64,000 bases of DNA from Chaenocephalus aceratus (GCA_023974075.1 CM043801.1:21011236-21075235); one strand, 5' to 3'. Shown: positions 32,017-45,414, counted from the first letter of the stretch. A program made the numbers and translations. Notes: a model not told the origin generated them from the sequence alone.

Positions 32017-35000
32017 GAATTGGGCTCAATTTGCGTCGATTGTGTGCATGCTACCTAATTTGAAAACTTGCCACTTACACAGGAGAAACGTGAAGCTATT
32101 TGTTAGCCTGTGCAGTTGGGGTACAATACACTCTAATGGGTGTTTTGAGAATTATATTTTTTTTTGTGTCTTGTTTCTGCAGGTTTAGCTAAATTAACCC
32201 CTCTGTTTCTTGTTTACCAAAAAATCACAGGGATAATTTTTATCAACTAGTAACAAGAGTCAGAAATAGCTGTTTAAATAGTGACATAGTCAAACTGCTA
32301 CTTGGACGGAGACAGAAAGAGAAAAGCAAAGTGCTGTTAGATATGTCTGTATGAGTTTCGAGAACGAGTTGCAAATGCTAATACTAATTTCCAATATTCT
32401 AAGTCCAAACGGATCATTGATAAACGTTAATTTCCATTCTGCTAATCAATTCATAAAGCACAAAGCAGAGTCTATTTTAAACAGTCTATGGTCTTGAACC
32501 ATTGTTTGCTGTCTGCGCATCCACCTCTCTTTCTCTTTTCCTCAACTAAACACTCTCTCTGTACACAGTACGCCACATATGCACACACTTGACTTTTTGT
32601 GATTTCTCAAAATAGTAAACTAAAAAGAAAATAATAAACACATCCACCCTACATCATGAACAACACATCTGTGTTGAAATTGGCAAAAGATAGATAGTTA
32701 ACTTTAGCTAAGGAGGATTATTTAGATATATCTAATTCGTTTTCTAAGAAATGCCCTTACCCCATGGATTTCCTGGATGATTAGAAAACCTTTACAGAGA
32801 AAGAACGATGGGGAAGTGAGACTTTAAACAGTACCATCTATGTTAAAGAGATTTCTAATGGCAAAAACTGTATTGGAATTGTATTACCTCTTAGTAATTA
32901 ATTAGAGTAGTAAAGCACAACATACTGCACAAGCTGTCCAGATCATTCAATAAAATCAGTGCTGTGCACATTTACTGAATTACATTCCCACCATTGTCCT
33001 GCACTTCTAATCCCATTTGGAGAAGATATTGTTGAAGGATAGAAGAAACATAAAGAGACAGTGATAGAATATTAGTAGTGGGTCAATTTTCCTGGACAGA
33101 GTACCATAAATATCTAAGGCATGAGATATTTGTATTGGTCATCCTTACATTATAGTCTGTGAGAACAAGGTATGGAGGGTGTAACAACGCTCAGAGCGCC
33201 TGGGGGAGGCTAGAGTGCTGGAAAACATGGACAAGCAGGAAAAGTGTCTCATGGAACGCCGGCCTTTACAAACACCCTCTAAAGCTAATCACCTGTCACT
33301 GATTTATATAAAGGAGTCAAATGATTTAGCTTTGTCTCTCTGTGTGTTTTGTTGATTTTGAAAAAGCCACTTGTTTTTGTGGAAGATGTTTCTACCACAG
33401 CTGCAAGTCATTTGATCTCTATAAACAAAATACTAATACATGTGTTCATGCTGCTTTTCTAACAGTTTGTTGTTACTTTTTTTTAATGGTCCAGAATAGC
33501 AAATGTTATTGCAAATTACAGTTTTTTATCTACATAACACAATGGGACTATCTTTGAATGAACCATGTAGAGATTATCAAGATGTTGAAGCAATGACAAT
33601 GACATCCGATCTAGTCCAACTATCCATTATGTAATCATATTTGTGGATTTGTATTACAGCTATAGTGGAGCCCTGTATGTAGAGACTGCAAAAGGCAACA
33701 AAAACACCTTAAGCAGAAACAAAATCCAGCAGTTATCGATATGTAGGAGTACTCTGAGTGAATCTTTCTCTCATTAGCTTCTATCAAGCTTCATTGCTAA
33801 GCCTGTGTTTGTCTCTCTGTGTATTTGTGTGGTGCTGTCCTATGTGGTGTGTTCTTCAGGCCTCGATAGCTCTGTGATGAATCCTTATGGCCCAGCAGGC
33901 ATCTGCCTGTATTACAGCTGGGCCAGACAAATGAACTGCACCCAGACACAGTCATAATCAGATTAATGATTGTGTTCAGGTATAAAATGACCAACATCAA
34001 TGGGGAGAAAGCCAGATAGAGGTAGAGAGTAGCCAATCCATAGCTAAAGGATGATTAGATACTGTGGACAGGCATGGAGCCAAGGTCAGAGACCAACCAG
34101 ATGATTCTACGTCAGAAAAAGCTACTAGGCCAGGGAGCAAAACAAATATAAAAGGTGAACAGGTAGTCAGGGGCCTGCAACATTCTGTCGGCCTGCTGTT
34201 GATGCCATATGGAAACTTACACTGAATTAATGCAAATCACTTATATTTTTGAGAAGCATATGGTGACAAAGGTCAGGGCCATTCATTTTTTGCCCGGTCA
34301 CATCCCCAAGGACAGTTTGACTCATGGCATCGACTGTAAAAAAGGATGATAATCACAGATTAAACTTGAAACCACTCACCAAAAGTCTGTCACACAAAAC
34401 TGCATATAGGAGCAAATGTCAGAAAAAGGTAAGGCTTGTGATATCGAGAAGTAACAATATGCATATTAACTATATCATAGGAGTTACATTGGCTTTTTTA
34501 TATCAAACGTGTATCTTTGGCAGTGTTTTTTTATTTATTTTTCGTCTTTTCCCAATTTGAATGGAATAATATTTTATAGTTTTTTAGTAGTTAACCCAAC
34601 AACAAGATAGACTGTCATATTTTATTTGATTACTGTCTGCTGAGCTTGTTGTCTTAGTCTGTATTTATTTTCGTCAAATATCCACCCATTCTGTAAACAT
34701 AAAGAATATCTATCCAGATGAACACTTGTGTACTTTTCTGTTGTGAAACCGATTGTGTCTTGGTCACGCATACCCAATCTGTCATGCCTGTATGTGTGCA
34801 CCACACACTACTTCAGATCTATGGGATAAAAGAAATCCCAAAGAATCCAGAGAATAATCAGATACTTGATATGTAGTGTGCATTTTGATTGCTATTATTT
34901 CGATTGTATCATCTTGGCCACTTGAGGGTGAGCTCAGGTAAGGATAATTTCAGTCTTTGTGTTTATTGTGTAACCATGTGCAACAGCATGAAAGAAGAGC

Positions 35001-35530
35001 AGCAGCTTTACCAGCCCAGTAGCATCTGCTAGATGGCACAAACAGCCACCCCTTATTTACCCTGGCAGTGACTAATTGGAGTCAGCTTAATGGCCGAAGG
35101 TGGAGCTCACGCTAAAGGAGTGGGAGTCGAGACTAAAACAAGCTACTGGAAGTTGTAAAACCCAAGTGTTTAACCTGACACATTTAAGAGATGTTTACTT
35201 CCTGTTCCGGTGGCTCTTCATGCTTACCTAATTTCACGTAGCTTCCGAACATGTTTTCCCCACTTTGCTTTTCAGAGGGTTCATTACAGCTGATTGCCAT
35301 TTGGCTACATTTAGGCAGCCCCATAAACTTTCTCCAAATGAGTGGACATGGCACTAGTGGCCTTGAAGTGCCTCTGGAAAACTGGTTTATTTTGCTTAAA
35401 TGAGTGGATCACCATCGCCTGCTCTCTAAAGTGGGTGATATTCCACACAGGCCAGATGACACTTTACCCAACCAGGCTGGGAGTCATTATGGGCATATAA
35501 CTATACCCACCAGCAGGCAATGCCCTGTAC
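32017..35530. other. 3.5 kb with no gene recognised
   Basis: AT-rich unique-looking sequence. Short frames occur on both strands but none shows codon bias, splice-compatible neighbours or family motifs that I recognise. No terminal repeats were paired here. Confidence 0.5.
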
Positions 35531-35535
35531 CTGGG

Positions 35536-35640
35536 AGTTTTTTTATTTTATTTAACCTTTATTTAACCAGATAAAAGCATTGAGATAGAATCTCATTTGC
35601 AATGCTGACCTGGCCAAGAAGGCAGCAACGTTACATATAA
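35536..35640. repeat. short dispersed fish repeat
   Basis: 'tatttaacctttatttaacc' followed by 'tgagatagaatctcatttgc' and 'gacctggccaag' is a pattern I recognise as a common teleost interspersed repeat. It covers about 105 bases; no target duplication was resolved. Confidence 0.5.
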
Positions 35641-36376
35641 CACAAACATATATATATATTAAGTGCAGCTTAACTCTGCCAGTCGTTGTGTTCTGCTATC
35701 ACAGCCCAGACACATTACAAAAATCCAACTTGTTGAGTCATATCAATCAGCAACATGTCATGTCAATCTTTATCTTTTTGTCCCTTGAAGGGAAATGCTA
35801 TGTGCTTCCTTTCTATCAGGCAAAAACCTTGCAGATACACTAAGACACACATGTAAACAAAGAGACAATAATATTTTTCAAGGCTGGTTTCAAGTCCATC
35901 CTTATTTGTCACAAGTAATAAATCCTTATAAGTTTTATATTTCAGATAAGTCTGACATTTAATATTTTTGGTTTATTTTGAAGTGAGAATTTCAATACAA
36001 GAAAGTAAGTGAACGTAATTAACGAAAGATACATTATTTTAGGATTTAATGTGGATTCTTCATACAAAAAAAGTAAACAGTAATACCATGCAGATGAAGG
36101 ATTGGGGCTGTATTCCAGACAACTCAGAAAGGAATGTTACATTTCATGAAACCAGTGTTCTTCATGATCTTCAATGGATATTTCTTTGAATACGATCAAT
36201 GGATGCTCAATATTTTATCTTGGGGCACTGCAGACTTAATGCATTTAAAGGTCACCTATTGCAAAATCCACTTTTCATGTCTTTTATACATAAACTTGTG
36301 TCCCCTCTGTGTAAAGAGATTCTGAAATGCTTGCGCTGTACTCTTCAAAATAAAGGTTCATACTCTTTGCCTAGAC
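35641..36376. other. no gene recognised
   Basis: AT-rich sequence between a dispersed repeat and a hAT element. Nothing recognised. Confidence 0.4.
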
Positions 36377-37644
36377 CAGGGGTCGGCAACCCGCGGCCCA
36401 CGGGCCGCATGCGGCCCTTTAAGCCCTCTGCTCTGGCTCCCTTGAGCTTAGACAAAAATAAGAAGGAAATAAAATAAAAGTATTTGTAGGACTATTTATA
36501 TTTTGTTGTATGGTTGAAAATGTTTCGTATCTTGTATTTTGAGGTGATACGGTGACGCATAAATAAAAAACAAAACGGTTTTAATTAGGTCAACTGAAAT
36601 ATGCGTCACATCCTGCTACGGTCCCGCGCGAGCGCCTTTTCTTGGAGGCGAATAACCTGACCCAGAGCCATATAAGGCTCTGACCTGACCCCCGGCTCGA
36701 TGAGCGAACTATGGATAAATCAAAGAAAAGTACCGGAGGAACACAGGATTTAATTCTGTGTGGACAGAGTTATATGCTTTCACAGCAAACGATGCTTGTT
36801 TACCAGTATGTTTGATATGTAGAGAGAAGTTGTCAACGGTGCTGCAGCCTTTACGTATCGAGGAACAACAAGGGAGAAGAAGACAGCTGACGATCTTCAG
36901 TCATAATTCAATGGGGTATGTAATTTATTTCAGAAAACACTTTTTGTTATATTCCATGGAATGCTCTTAACGTCCCGATAGCAATAAATATATTAAATGC
37001 TTTGACAATAAATACATACAAAAATTAATCTCTGGAAGCCGTAGCGCTGTAAAAAGCACGACCAATCATCTGAGCCGGCCCGGCTAAAATAACTGGATGG
37101 CCTACCTGCCTGTCAGCCTTCCATCTGGGCACACACTTATCTCGTGCCTTCATTGGTCATGTGCGCGTTCGTGTGTGTTGGAGGAGGGGCTCTGTAAGGA
37201 AGTCTGAAGGAAGAGGCATATTTTTTCCGGTTGTGTACTTTCAAATGCTTGCACACTCAAGCTGGTTTCTCCATTCTTACCTACCCTACCTTGAACTCTT
37301 TTTAGGGTGCAGCTATATGTTTTATTTATTTCAAAGTGGGCCCATTTTAATAATATTTTTTTTTCCTTCAAATGTGCAGAGGACTCCCCAAGTGCTGTGT
37401 TTAATTTATTTTAAAGTAGGCCTGTGTATTATTTGTAATTCTCCTTATAAGAGTTCTTTGTTTCTTATTAGAGGTTAACAGTTTTATATCATGTAATAAA
37501 TAGCCTAATAAATGCAAAAAACTGTAGTTTTTGTCTGATATAACAATAAAAAACTATGAAATATGTTTTGCGGCTCCAGACAAAAAAACGTTTTGGAAAA
37601 AGGAGCAAAATGGCTCTTTTGGTCAAAAAGGTTGCAGACCCTTG
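36377..37644 (+). mobile_element. hAT element with 8-bp TSD and transposase remnant
   Basis: CAGGGGTCGGCAACC (36377-36391) pairs imperfectly with GGTTGCAGACCCTTG (37630-37644). The octamer GCCTAGAC flanks both sides (36369-36376, 37645-37652). A plus-strand frame near 36740-36830 reads FNSVWTELYAFTANDACLPV followed by CLICREKLS. This resembles the N-terminal BED-finger-like region of ZBED/SCAND3-type hAT transposases. The frame soon degenerates and no DDE domain is present, so it is an internally deleted copy. Confidence 0.85.
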
Positions 37645-37652
37645 GCCTAGAC

Positions 37653-39575
37653 AGTGCAGTGCGTGTTTGCACAAAAAAAATACATTGAATATATGGCTAC
37701 ATGAAAAACATGCAGAAGACAGTCTGTCCGTGTGGTGTGTGTGCGCGTCTGTCGGTCTGTTGGTCTGTCTGCCTGTCTGTCTGTCTCGCGATCTGTCTAT
37801 CTGGCTGTTTGTCTTGCACTGTCAGCCATGAATCCCTATCTTATAAAGTATGAGTATCTCTCTGTTTAATGTTACTGACACTGCTGAATTGATGCGGCCG
37901 TATTTCCCGTTTGCCATGGTCAAGTCAGCATCGAGCTGGGTTTCTTCTTCAAAATTATATTAAAATAGCTTGGAGGTCGAGGATTGATAAATACTATTTG
38001 GAGTACTTTTACTGTGTACTCTGTCAAACTCCCCTCTTGAGTACAATAATGCATGTTTTCTGCTATCTTTGATGAGAGATAAAAGTATGTTCTGCCATAA
38101 ATTCTTAATGAGAGTGATACTGTTTGGCTCAGTATACTAATTTAACTACACCAACAAGTACTTTTTCAGGTATTCTTTTTCAAATTCCCCTCCTTAGTAC
38201 AAGAATGCATCTTAAATAAAAATGTGTCATTAGACTTATATTGTTGGACAGAGTATTTTAAGAAGATATGGTAGACATGATATCAGCACTACTTCCTGTC
38301 AGTACTCCAGCAGCAGCTTTTACCTATAGGAAATCTTCAGAGAATATCCTGGATAGCTGGTCTATCCTTCAGAGTGACACACCCTGTCACTCTTGTTGGC
38401 CTCTTATGATGATGCTGTCTTAACCTTTAACAACCAGCGCCACCATTTGGTAGAGCACATTTTGTGTCTTGATATCTTGTTGAAAAAATAAAAATAAAGT
38501 GTAACTCCATCTGATTCAGCCAGCTCTATCGTTTGGTTGACATGTTATGCACAATACAACCTCTAGATGTCACTGTGGTTCGAACAGAATGCCCTTCACT
38601 GAGAAAGTTGGCATGCTAAAAATCACTCTTTTTGGTCAACTTCTGTAAGGTAACCATATAATCTTTGACATATTTTAGTGTCAGAGCACTTCACTATAAC
38701 AGATTTATATAACTTGATGCACAAAACATTTTTGTAACAAGGGTGTAATAATTTTTTTGAAAATAAGGTCAACCAACCGGTCGAATTGGCCTTTATATTG
38801 TAAACTAGCAATACAACTTTTTCAGAGTTTCAGAGATGTTTTCCAATAAAATATGGTAAATAGCTAGATTCATGGTAATATTACTAAATGTAGTACTGCC
38901 TTATGAGTCTCAGAGTGAAAGAGCGATAATAATTTATATAGCACCTTTCATGCATGAAATGCAGCCCAAAGTTGCACACACATGAGCAAGCTAGGCCAAC
39001 ACAAGATATAGACATTTGCTGTTAGGCCAGTGGTTTCTTGTTAGGCCAATTTAGCATATATACAGTAAGATGATATACGTTTTTTTATAATGAAAAACAC
39101 TTTCCATTACTTTTTTTTTAAATTATAATTTATTATTTTTTATGAATATATCTGGTTGTATATATAGCTCATCTTCCATAAAATAAAAACATGTATTCTT
39201 GACCAGTTGGTAGAGGCTCATAAAAACAAAACTGTGTGGTCAGTAAAAAAAATAAAAATGGTTTGTGGTTATTTGTCCTATTTGATAAAAACAAATGCAA
39301 AGAAATAATTTGTCCATAGATTTCTTCTTGGTCTGGCAATTAAAGGGTTAACATATGATTATTTCTCTGCCCCTAGTTCGTTCCTCACAGATTCTTCCAT
39401 CTCATCAACCTCATCTTTCCATCTGTCCCAGTCAACGCATCAGCCTCCAGAACACTTTCAGTGTCTGGCTCCATAGATATTGTCCTGATGCTGTACAAGG
39501 GTGATGCCCCATGATCAAAAAATGACCCCTGTAGAGTCTGAGTGCCACTGACCTCTACATGTCACTTGTTAGTTG
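37653..39575. other. no gene recognised; small repeats only
   Basis: It contains an irregular TGTC/TCTG-rich run at about 37725-37805 and a short dispersed-repeat-like piece near 38925-39000. No supported coding sequence. Confidence 0.45.
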
Positions 39576-39862
39576 CAGTGTTGTAGTCAAGTCACCAATT
39601 CACGAGTCCAATTCACGAGTCCAAGTCACTCTCGAGTCACCACTCTTTGAGTCCGAGTCCAAGTCCGAGTCACTAAGGGAGAGTCGTAGTCGAGTCCGAA
39701 TCCAAGTCTGAGTCACCCAAGGAGTGTCCGAGTCCGAGTCATCATTACCTGTGTTCGAGTCTGAGTCCAAGTCCGAGTCACCCAAGGAGTGTCCGAGTCG
39801 AGTCCGAGTCATCATTACCTGTGTTCGAGTCCAAGTCAAGTCCGAGTCACAAGTCTTCATGT
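39576..39862. repeat. GAGTC-rich terminal repeat, left
   Basis: It starts CAGTGTTGTAGTCAAGTCA and consists of degenerate 'gagtccgagtc' / 'aagtccgagtcac' units. It mirrors 43497-43685 in inverted orientation, so the two may be the ends of one DNA element interrupted by the gypsy fragment, or two separate copies. Confidence 0.6.
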
Positions 39863-40212
39863 ATTAATCTTTGTGGATATATGTGTTGAAATGTATAGCT
39901 GCTCCTCTACATTGCTTTTATCCTGTCATGTTATACTAATCTGTCTATTGAACTACTGTGAAGCGAGTTTGGCTACAATTCTTGTAATAGGTGCTATACA
40001 AATATAAAGCGTATTACTAATATTAATAGTATTATTGTAAATGACCTTTAATATGTCAAACTATATTTAAAATGAGTTAACTTTTAGAGAAGTGATTATA
40101 TTTGTAAGCCAATATTTTCCTATGGTAGAGTTTTCGTTTTGCACTTTATTTTTGATAGTAATAAGATCGGGACTCTTATTTTCAAGGAACTTTTACGGTT
40201 AAATCAGTTTAC

Positions 40213-40318
40213 CAATAAAGATTAAGCCCCAGAAAGCACATGGCTACTTAGCATGCAAAAGGACTCATTCTGCATGTTAGGTAGCCATGTGCTTTTGTGT
40301 TATCGGCTGAATCTTTAT
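40213..40318. repeat. 106-bp imperfect hairpin
   Basis: The arms share 'ataaagatt' at the base and 'aaagcacatggctac' plus 'catgca' nearer the loop; the loop is about 14 bases (aaaaggactcattc region). The shape could be a tiny foldback transposon or a microRNA-like precursor. No mature microRNA was recognised. Confidence 0.55.
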
Positions 40319-40908
40319 TTATTGATTAGATCACTACTCTGATGATAGTGTTCAACACAGCCTATATGTCTGAACTCGATCCTTAGAGTAATGTGTTACG
40401 GAGCCTTCTCTTCAATCTTGTTTCCACATAACATAACAAGAATTTTGTGCTGCTCTTTTCCAATGTGAAAGCATACAGCAGGATGTGGGGTGTGTTTGTA
40501 GATGTATGTGCATTAATAAACAAGGCAAGTCAGGCTGTGTCTCAACGCCATGTATTCACATTGAGCAGGTAATCATACAACTGAGGTATATTCACGTGAG
40601 GCAGATATATATATATAACACAGGCACAATACGTCCACAGGGTGGAGCTGCAACCTAGCCTAAACCACCCTGTAACATCTTCCTTCCTTTTGTTAAGTCA
40701 AAACACAGGATTAATACTGCCATTCAACTGTTGACCTTCAATCAGAACATTAATCAAATGATTTCAACAACAAATAGTGCACATAGCAGAGACACTTCAA
40801 TAATAGCCGGATCCGAATACATCAGCAATAAACTCGGAACAATCAATCACATTTGTTTTACAATCTCTCCACTTCTTTATCGTCCATGTGTGTTTGAGTG
40901 GCACAGTC

Positions 40909-41015
<107 letters not shown>

Positions 41016-41083
41016 CCTAGAGGTCAAGTCTGTCAGGAGGTCTAATCAGCCGTCCGCTCCGGGAGAAGGCCCGGCCCTGTAAC

Positions 41084-43187
41084 TCAAGGCATGGTGTATC
41101 CCCAGTCTGCGGGGAAGACCGCGACGACCCCGGGGGTGATGGCCTTGGAGACTCCGGGGACGCCGACGACCTCTCTGGCGCTCCCCCGACTTGCAGGCTG
41201 CTCCGGGGCCGATTCTGGGAGAACTGACGGCTGGAGAAGGGCCGCCTCTGCTGGTCGAAGATCAACCCTGTTGCGCCGATACGTGGTCCCCTCCACACCG
41301 ACCAGATAGGACCGGAGTCCCAACTGCTGAAGGCACACACCTCTCCTCCATCGGCCCGTCCTGTCTCCTGGGAGTGGCTTCATCCGTATGGGCTGGCCGA
41401 CGTTCAGCTCCGGCAGATCCTTGGCAGGTCATATGTCAGCTTTGCTGCTTGATGTTTCATTTTCAGCTTGTCAGGAACACCCATGACGACCTGAGGCACC
41501 AGTAGCTGGTCGGCCACAGAGAGAAGGGTTCTCAGTCTCCGCGACATAAGCCGCTGTGCTGGGCTGCAATGCATATCCTCAGTGGGCGTATTTCTCCAAT
41601 GCAATATGGCCCTCCAGGGGTCCTCTTTGGCACGGTCTGCCCTTCTGCACAGGCTCTTTACAATTTTCACTGCTGACTCCGCTTTGCCGTTAGCCTTTGG
41701 GTGCCTCGGTGAGGACATGACATGCTCAAAACCCCACTCTCTTGCAAACGCCCGGAACTCTCCACCGGCAAACTGGCCTCCACCATCAGAAATGGCCCTG
41801 TCTGGGACACCGTAGCGTGCAAAACATCTACGGATCTACGGATCGTGGTGTCCGCTGATAGGTCAGGGAGCAGGTCGATCTCCCAAAAGTCAGAATAATG
41901 GTCCACCACGAGCAAGAAGTTCTGTGCTGCGTAGCTGTACAGATCCATGCTTACTAGCTGCCAGGGACGTGTGGGGAGCGGGTGTGACATCATAGTCTCT
42001 TTCTGTTGTTCGTGTGCATACTCATTGCACACAGAGCACTTTTGCGCATAATCCTTGAATTCCCCTTGCATACCGGGCCAGTAAAGTGTATCACAGGCCT
42101 GCCTGTAGCACGCCTCGCCCCCCACGTGGTTGTAGTGGATCCGTCTCAGCATTTCCGGGCGCATAGCTTTTGGAATGATGACACGCTGACTCCTGAAGAG
42201 CACGCCATCCTGTGCATTTATCTCATCTCTGATGGCCCAGTAGTCCCTGGCGGCTAGGGGTCTCCTCTTTGTGTCCTGGCCATCCCTCCAGCACGACAGA
42301 CTTAAGTGTTTGAAGACACACATCCTCCTCAGTGCGTGTCCAGATCTGTGCCATGCGTTGGCTGCTGACATTTAAATAGTCTGCCTGCTGAATGGCCGCC
42401 ATGTCACCCTGCTCCTGCTGCATGCTGCAGACCATTTCACGTTGGTACAGTGTGTCTGTTCTCTGTGGCGGGGTGGTGGCTCTGCTGAGCGTGTCACTTA
42501 TGTACATCTCAGGGCCTGGCTTGTATACCACCGCAAGGCAGTAGTTCTGAAGTGTGAGCAGCATGCTCTGAAGGCGCTTTGGCGCACTGAGGAGGGGCTT
42601 GGTGAAGATGGACACCAGTGGGCGGTGGTCGGTCTCTGCAGTCACATCACCCCTCCCAGGTAGTAGTGGAAGCTTTGGCAGGCGAATACGATGCTCAGGC
42701 ACTCCTTTTCAATCTGTGCGTAATTTTGCTCTGTTTGGGTCAATGCCCGGGAGGCGAATGCGACAGGCTGTCCCCCTTGAAGCAAGCAGCAGCCCAGACT
42801 CGCCTGTCTGGAGTCGCTCTGTACGGTGACTGGCTTGCGGACGTCATAGTACCTTAGGACTGGCACCGCCGTGACCAGTGCCTTGATTTCCTTCATGGCG
42901 GCATCATGTTTGGGCAGCCAGTGCCACATCACATCCTTGTCCAGCAGTCTCCTCAGCGACTCACATACCGCTGACAAGCGTGGCATGAATCTGGACAGAT
43001 AGTTCACAAATCCGACACACCGCTGGACCCCTTTTGCGTCTGTGGGGTTTGGCATGTCCAGAACCGCCCTGACTTTTTCAGGGTCAGCCCTGAGGCCCTC
43101 CGCGGACAGTATGTGGCCGTGGAAGCGGACCTCCTTCACTCGGAACTGCAGCTTTTCAGGCCCAGTCTCAGCTTTACTTCCCTGCAT
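41084..43187 (-). pseudogene. Ty3/gypsy retrotransposon pol remnant (RT end, RNase H, integrase)
   Basis: The first frame (43187-42642) has KEVRFHGHILSAEGLRADPE, VGFVNYLSRFMPRLS and AFASRALTQTEQNYAQIEKE, the RT connection and RNase H of Ty3/gypsy. The next frame (to about 42223) has TAETDHRPLVSIFTKPL and KPGPEMYISDTLSRA. The third (42371-41667) holds the integrase zinc finger IHYNHVGG...KCSVC and core VSMDLYSYAAQNFLLVVDHY. The fourth (41718-41404) gives SSPRHPKANGKAESAVKIVK and HWRNTP. Parts are joined only by frame shifts; gag, protease, the RT palm and recognisable paired LTRs are missing. It is therefore a 5'-truncated, inactive copy as read. Confidence 0.88.
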
Positions 43188-43496
43188 CTGTCCATCAGAG
43201 CGATGAGGTTTGTGTCATGGTGTCATGACACAGGTTTGTGTCATGATTGGCCTCATCCTCTGTGTCCCCACAGCCGACTATAAGGATGTTCATCGGCTAT
43301 GGGCTCAATCCCTGTCAAGCCGGCAAGCAGCTCGGGGCAACTGACACACCGACATGGCTGACAGCGTATACCTTGTGATTGGCCGCGTGGCCCAGCTAAA
43401 TAAAGTCCCGCCCCTGCCTGCAAGGATTCTCAGCAAGAGTAGGAGCGTAGAGTCTGCTCTTTTAACGGCAGCTCGCGATCGGCGTGTTGGAGACCT

Positions 43497-43685
43497 CTGA
43501 ATTAAATGATCAAGTCACCTCAAGTCAGAAGGCTCGAGTCCAAGTCAAGTCCCGAGTCATTGGTGTTCAAGTCCAAGTCGAGTCGCAAGTGTTTTGTGAT
43601 TTTGTCAAGTCGAGTCTCAAGTCATCAAATTGGTGACTTGAGTCTGATTCGAGTCCAAGTCATGTGACTCGAGTCCACACCTCTG
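43497..43685. repeat. GAGTC-rich terminal repeat, right
   Basis: 'aagtcgagtctcaagtcat' and related units end in GGACTCGAGTC-complement sequence and CCTCTG at 43685, the inverse of CAGAGGTGTGGACTC. It pairs with 39576-39862 as a degenerate inverted repeat. The flanking octamers (GTTAGTTG left, CTATGAAG right) do not match. Confidence 0.6.
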
Positions 43686-43738
43686 CTATGAAGTACTTAC
43701 TGTGTACTTTTTGAGTAATCCTCTATTGTCCCCTCCCG

Positions 43739-44097
43739 CAACCCTGTCTCCTAAAAATTACAGAACTAAACTGCATTCTCAATTACTTTTAGCGAGAAAC
43801 TTATTTTCTCCCACGTTACGTTCGTTATGAACGTATCTCAAATACGTTTATTTTCTACATATCTTTCTGAAACACATTTTCTCCCACGTTACGTTTCTTG
43901 TGAACGTATCTTAAATACGTTTATTTTCTACATATCTTTGCCATTTATTGTCTTGCTTATTATGATGATAATAGTCATTTATAAATATCATTTTAGAGCA
44001 CACATTTGAAATCAGTAGGTGAGGCTGTAATTTCGCCAGCTGTTACTCTCATGAGTGAGGCAGAAAATAATAGTTTTAACATGCCAAAAAGCTGCTG
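43739..44097. mobile_element. truncated copy of the long-TIR element (left arm only)
   Basis: About 360 bases closely match the left arm at 16863-17230: 'accctgtctcctaaa', 'ttctcccacgttacg', 'aaatcagtaggtgaggctg', 'aacatgccaaaaagctgctg'. The match stops abruptly at 44097, where unrelated A-rich sequence starts. Confidence 0.75.
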
Positions 44098-44930
44098 TAC
44101 AACATACACTGACCATGGTGGGGTCAGTGTATGTTTTGGTCATTGGATTTTCTTTTCACAAATGGAAATTGAAAAACAAAAAACGACTGGATATTTGATT
44201 TTCGTTTTCAAATTGAAAAACCAAAATCGAAATACAAGGCATTTTTCTTTATCATGGTCAAAAAGGGATTTACTAAACTTAAAAAACGGGATGATTTTCA
44301 TTTTCTACTTCTCAAAACAAAAAATAAAATCACTAAGAAAACAGAAACAAAAAACTACCGTTTTTTCATATTTCTGCTACCCGAAGTTACCTTACAAAAT
44401 AAGAGAGCAGACAAACTCACGAAAGTAATTTCAAAACAAAAGCACTCGAGGCTATGCTAAAATCACACTTTGAATCACTACAGTATCCTGTTGAAGGAAC
44501 TGTGATTATTATAACAAGGGGAATTTAGCGATCACAATGAAAACGGCCAAGACACACTTTGAGCCAGAAAATGATATTATTAAGGGCTAAATATAGGCCT
44601 AATAGGCCTATTTCTAAAATGGACAACATTGTTAGGAGATTTCAACTATACAGCGATTCTGCGGTCAGCTCAGCCGTCTGGGTGACCGGATGTCCCGCTT
44701 TGTGCGGTATTGCACAGCATTTTCAGAACTTGTACGTACGTCCCGCACATGAGACGATGTCCCGCATATTTCATTAGATTGGCTAAAACGCTTTTCTAAA
44801 ATCTGATGACATGAATCAGATGCGGAGAAAGGCCGGCTCAGTTCGCTGACGGCCTGCCCTTTATTATTATATGTTTAAACGGCATTCATGTAAGTTGCGC
44901 TGACAGGCGACAGAGGTTCACAGTGTAACC
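44098..44930. other. A-rich segment and unassigned sequence
   Basis: It begins with a short palindrome 'catacactgacc' / 'ggtcagtgtatg', followed by lysine-codon-rich 'aaaaacaaaa' stretches to about 44450 that look non-coding. A segment with repeated 'tgtcccgc' words follows near 44690-44770. Origin unknown. Confidence 0.35.
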
Positions 44931-44948
44931 CCCCCCCCCCCCCCCCCA
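44931..44948. repeat. poly(C) run
   Basis: About 18 consecutive C residues. A second C run of about 15 occurs at 46598-46613. Both are places where sequence length is likely to be unreliable. Confidence 0.9.
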
Positions 44949-45414
44949 AGCTGACAGTTCACGAGAGCCCATAGTGTCTCTCCACCCCCCGTTGACAGTT
45001 CACGTGTCGACATTGCATTTACATGTCCCACGGGCCACGTCCCACATAAACATACTCTAGAGCAGAAAGTGGCTTGATCTCTTTCTCAGCAGGGGACTTT
45101 GACAGATGATTTCTCAAAAAGTAAAGATTCAAATTACTTCAATGTAAGTAGTAGGCTAACTAATACAAAGTCAAACAGGTGTCAATTTCATTAAGAAGTT
45201 CAAACTAATGGTAACATTGTCTTTTTTATCATTCATCAAAGAATAGCAGATACACATGCATTATGTAGGCTACTATGGAGGGGACTTGTTAGAAATTAAA
45301 ATCAATGTTTTGATAGCATAGTGCACCTTAAACATAAAACATGAAATCATCTGAAAAAGTGAGCAAAATAAAATGCTAAAATGGAGTGAATCCATTTCAA
45401 TTTACTTATACTAT

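Noticed and set aside
41091..41505. Plus-strand Pro/Arg-rich frames across the gypsy region
   Set aside because: They are antisense to recognisable integrase and RNase H sequence and have no motif of their own.
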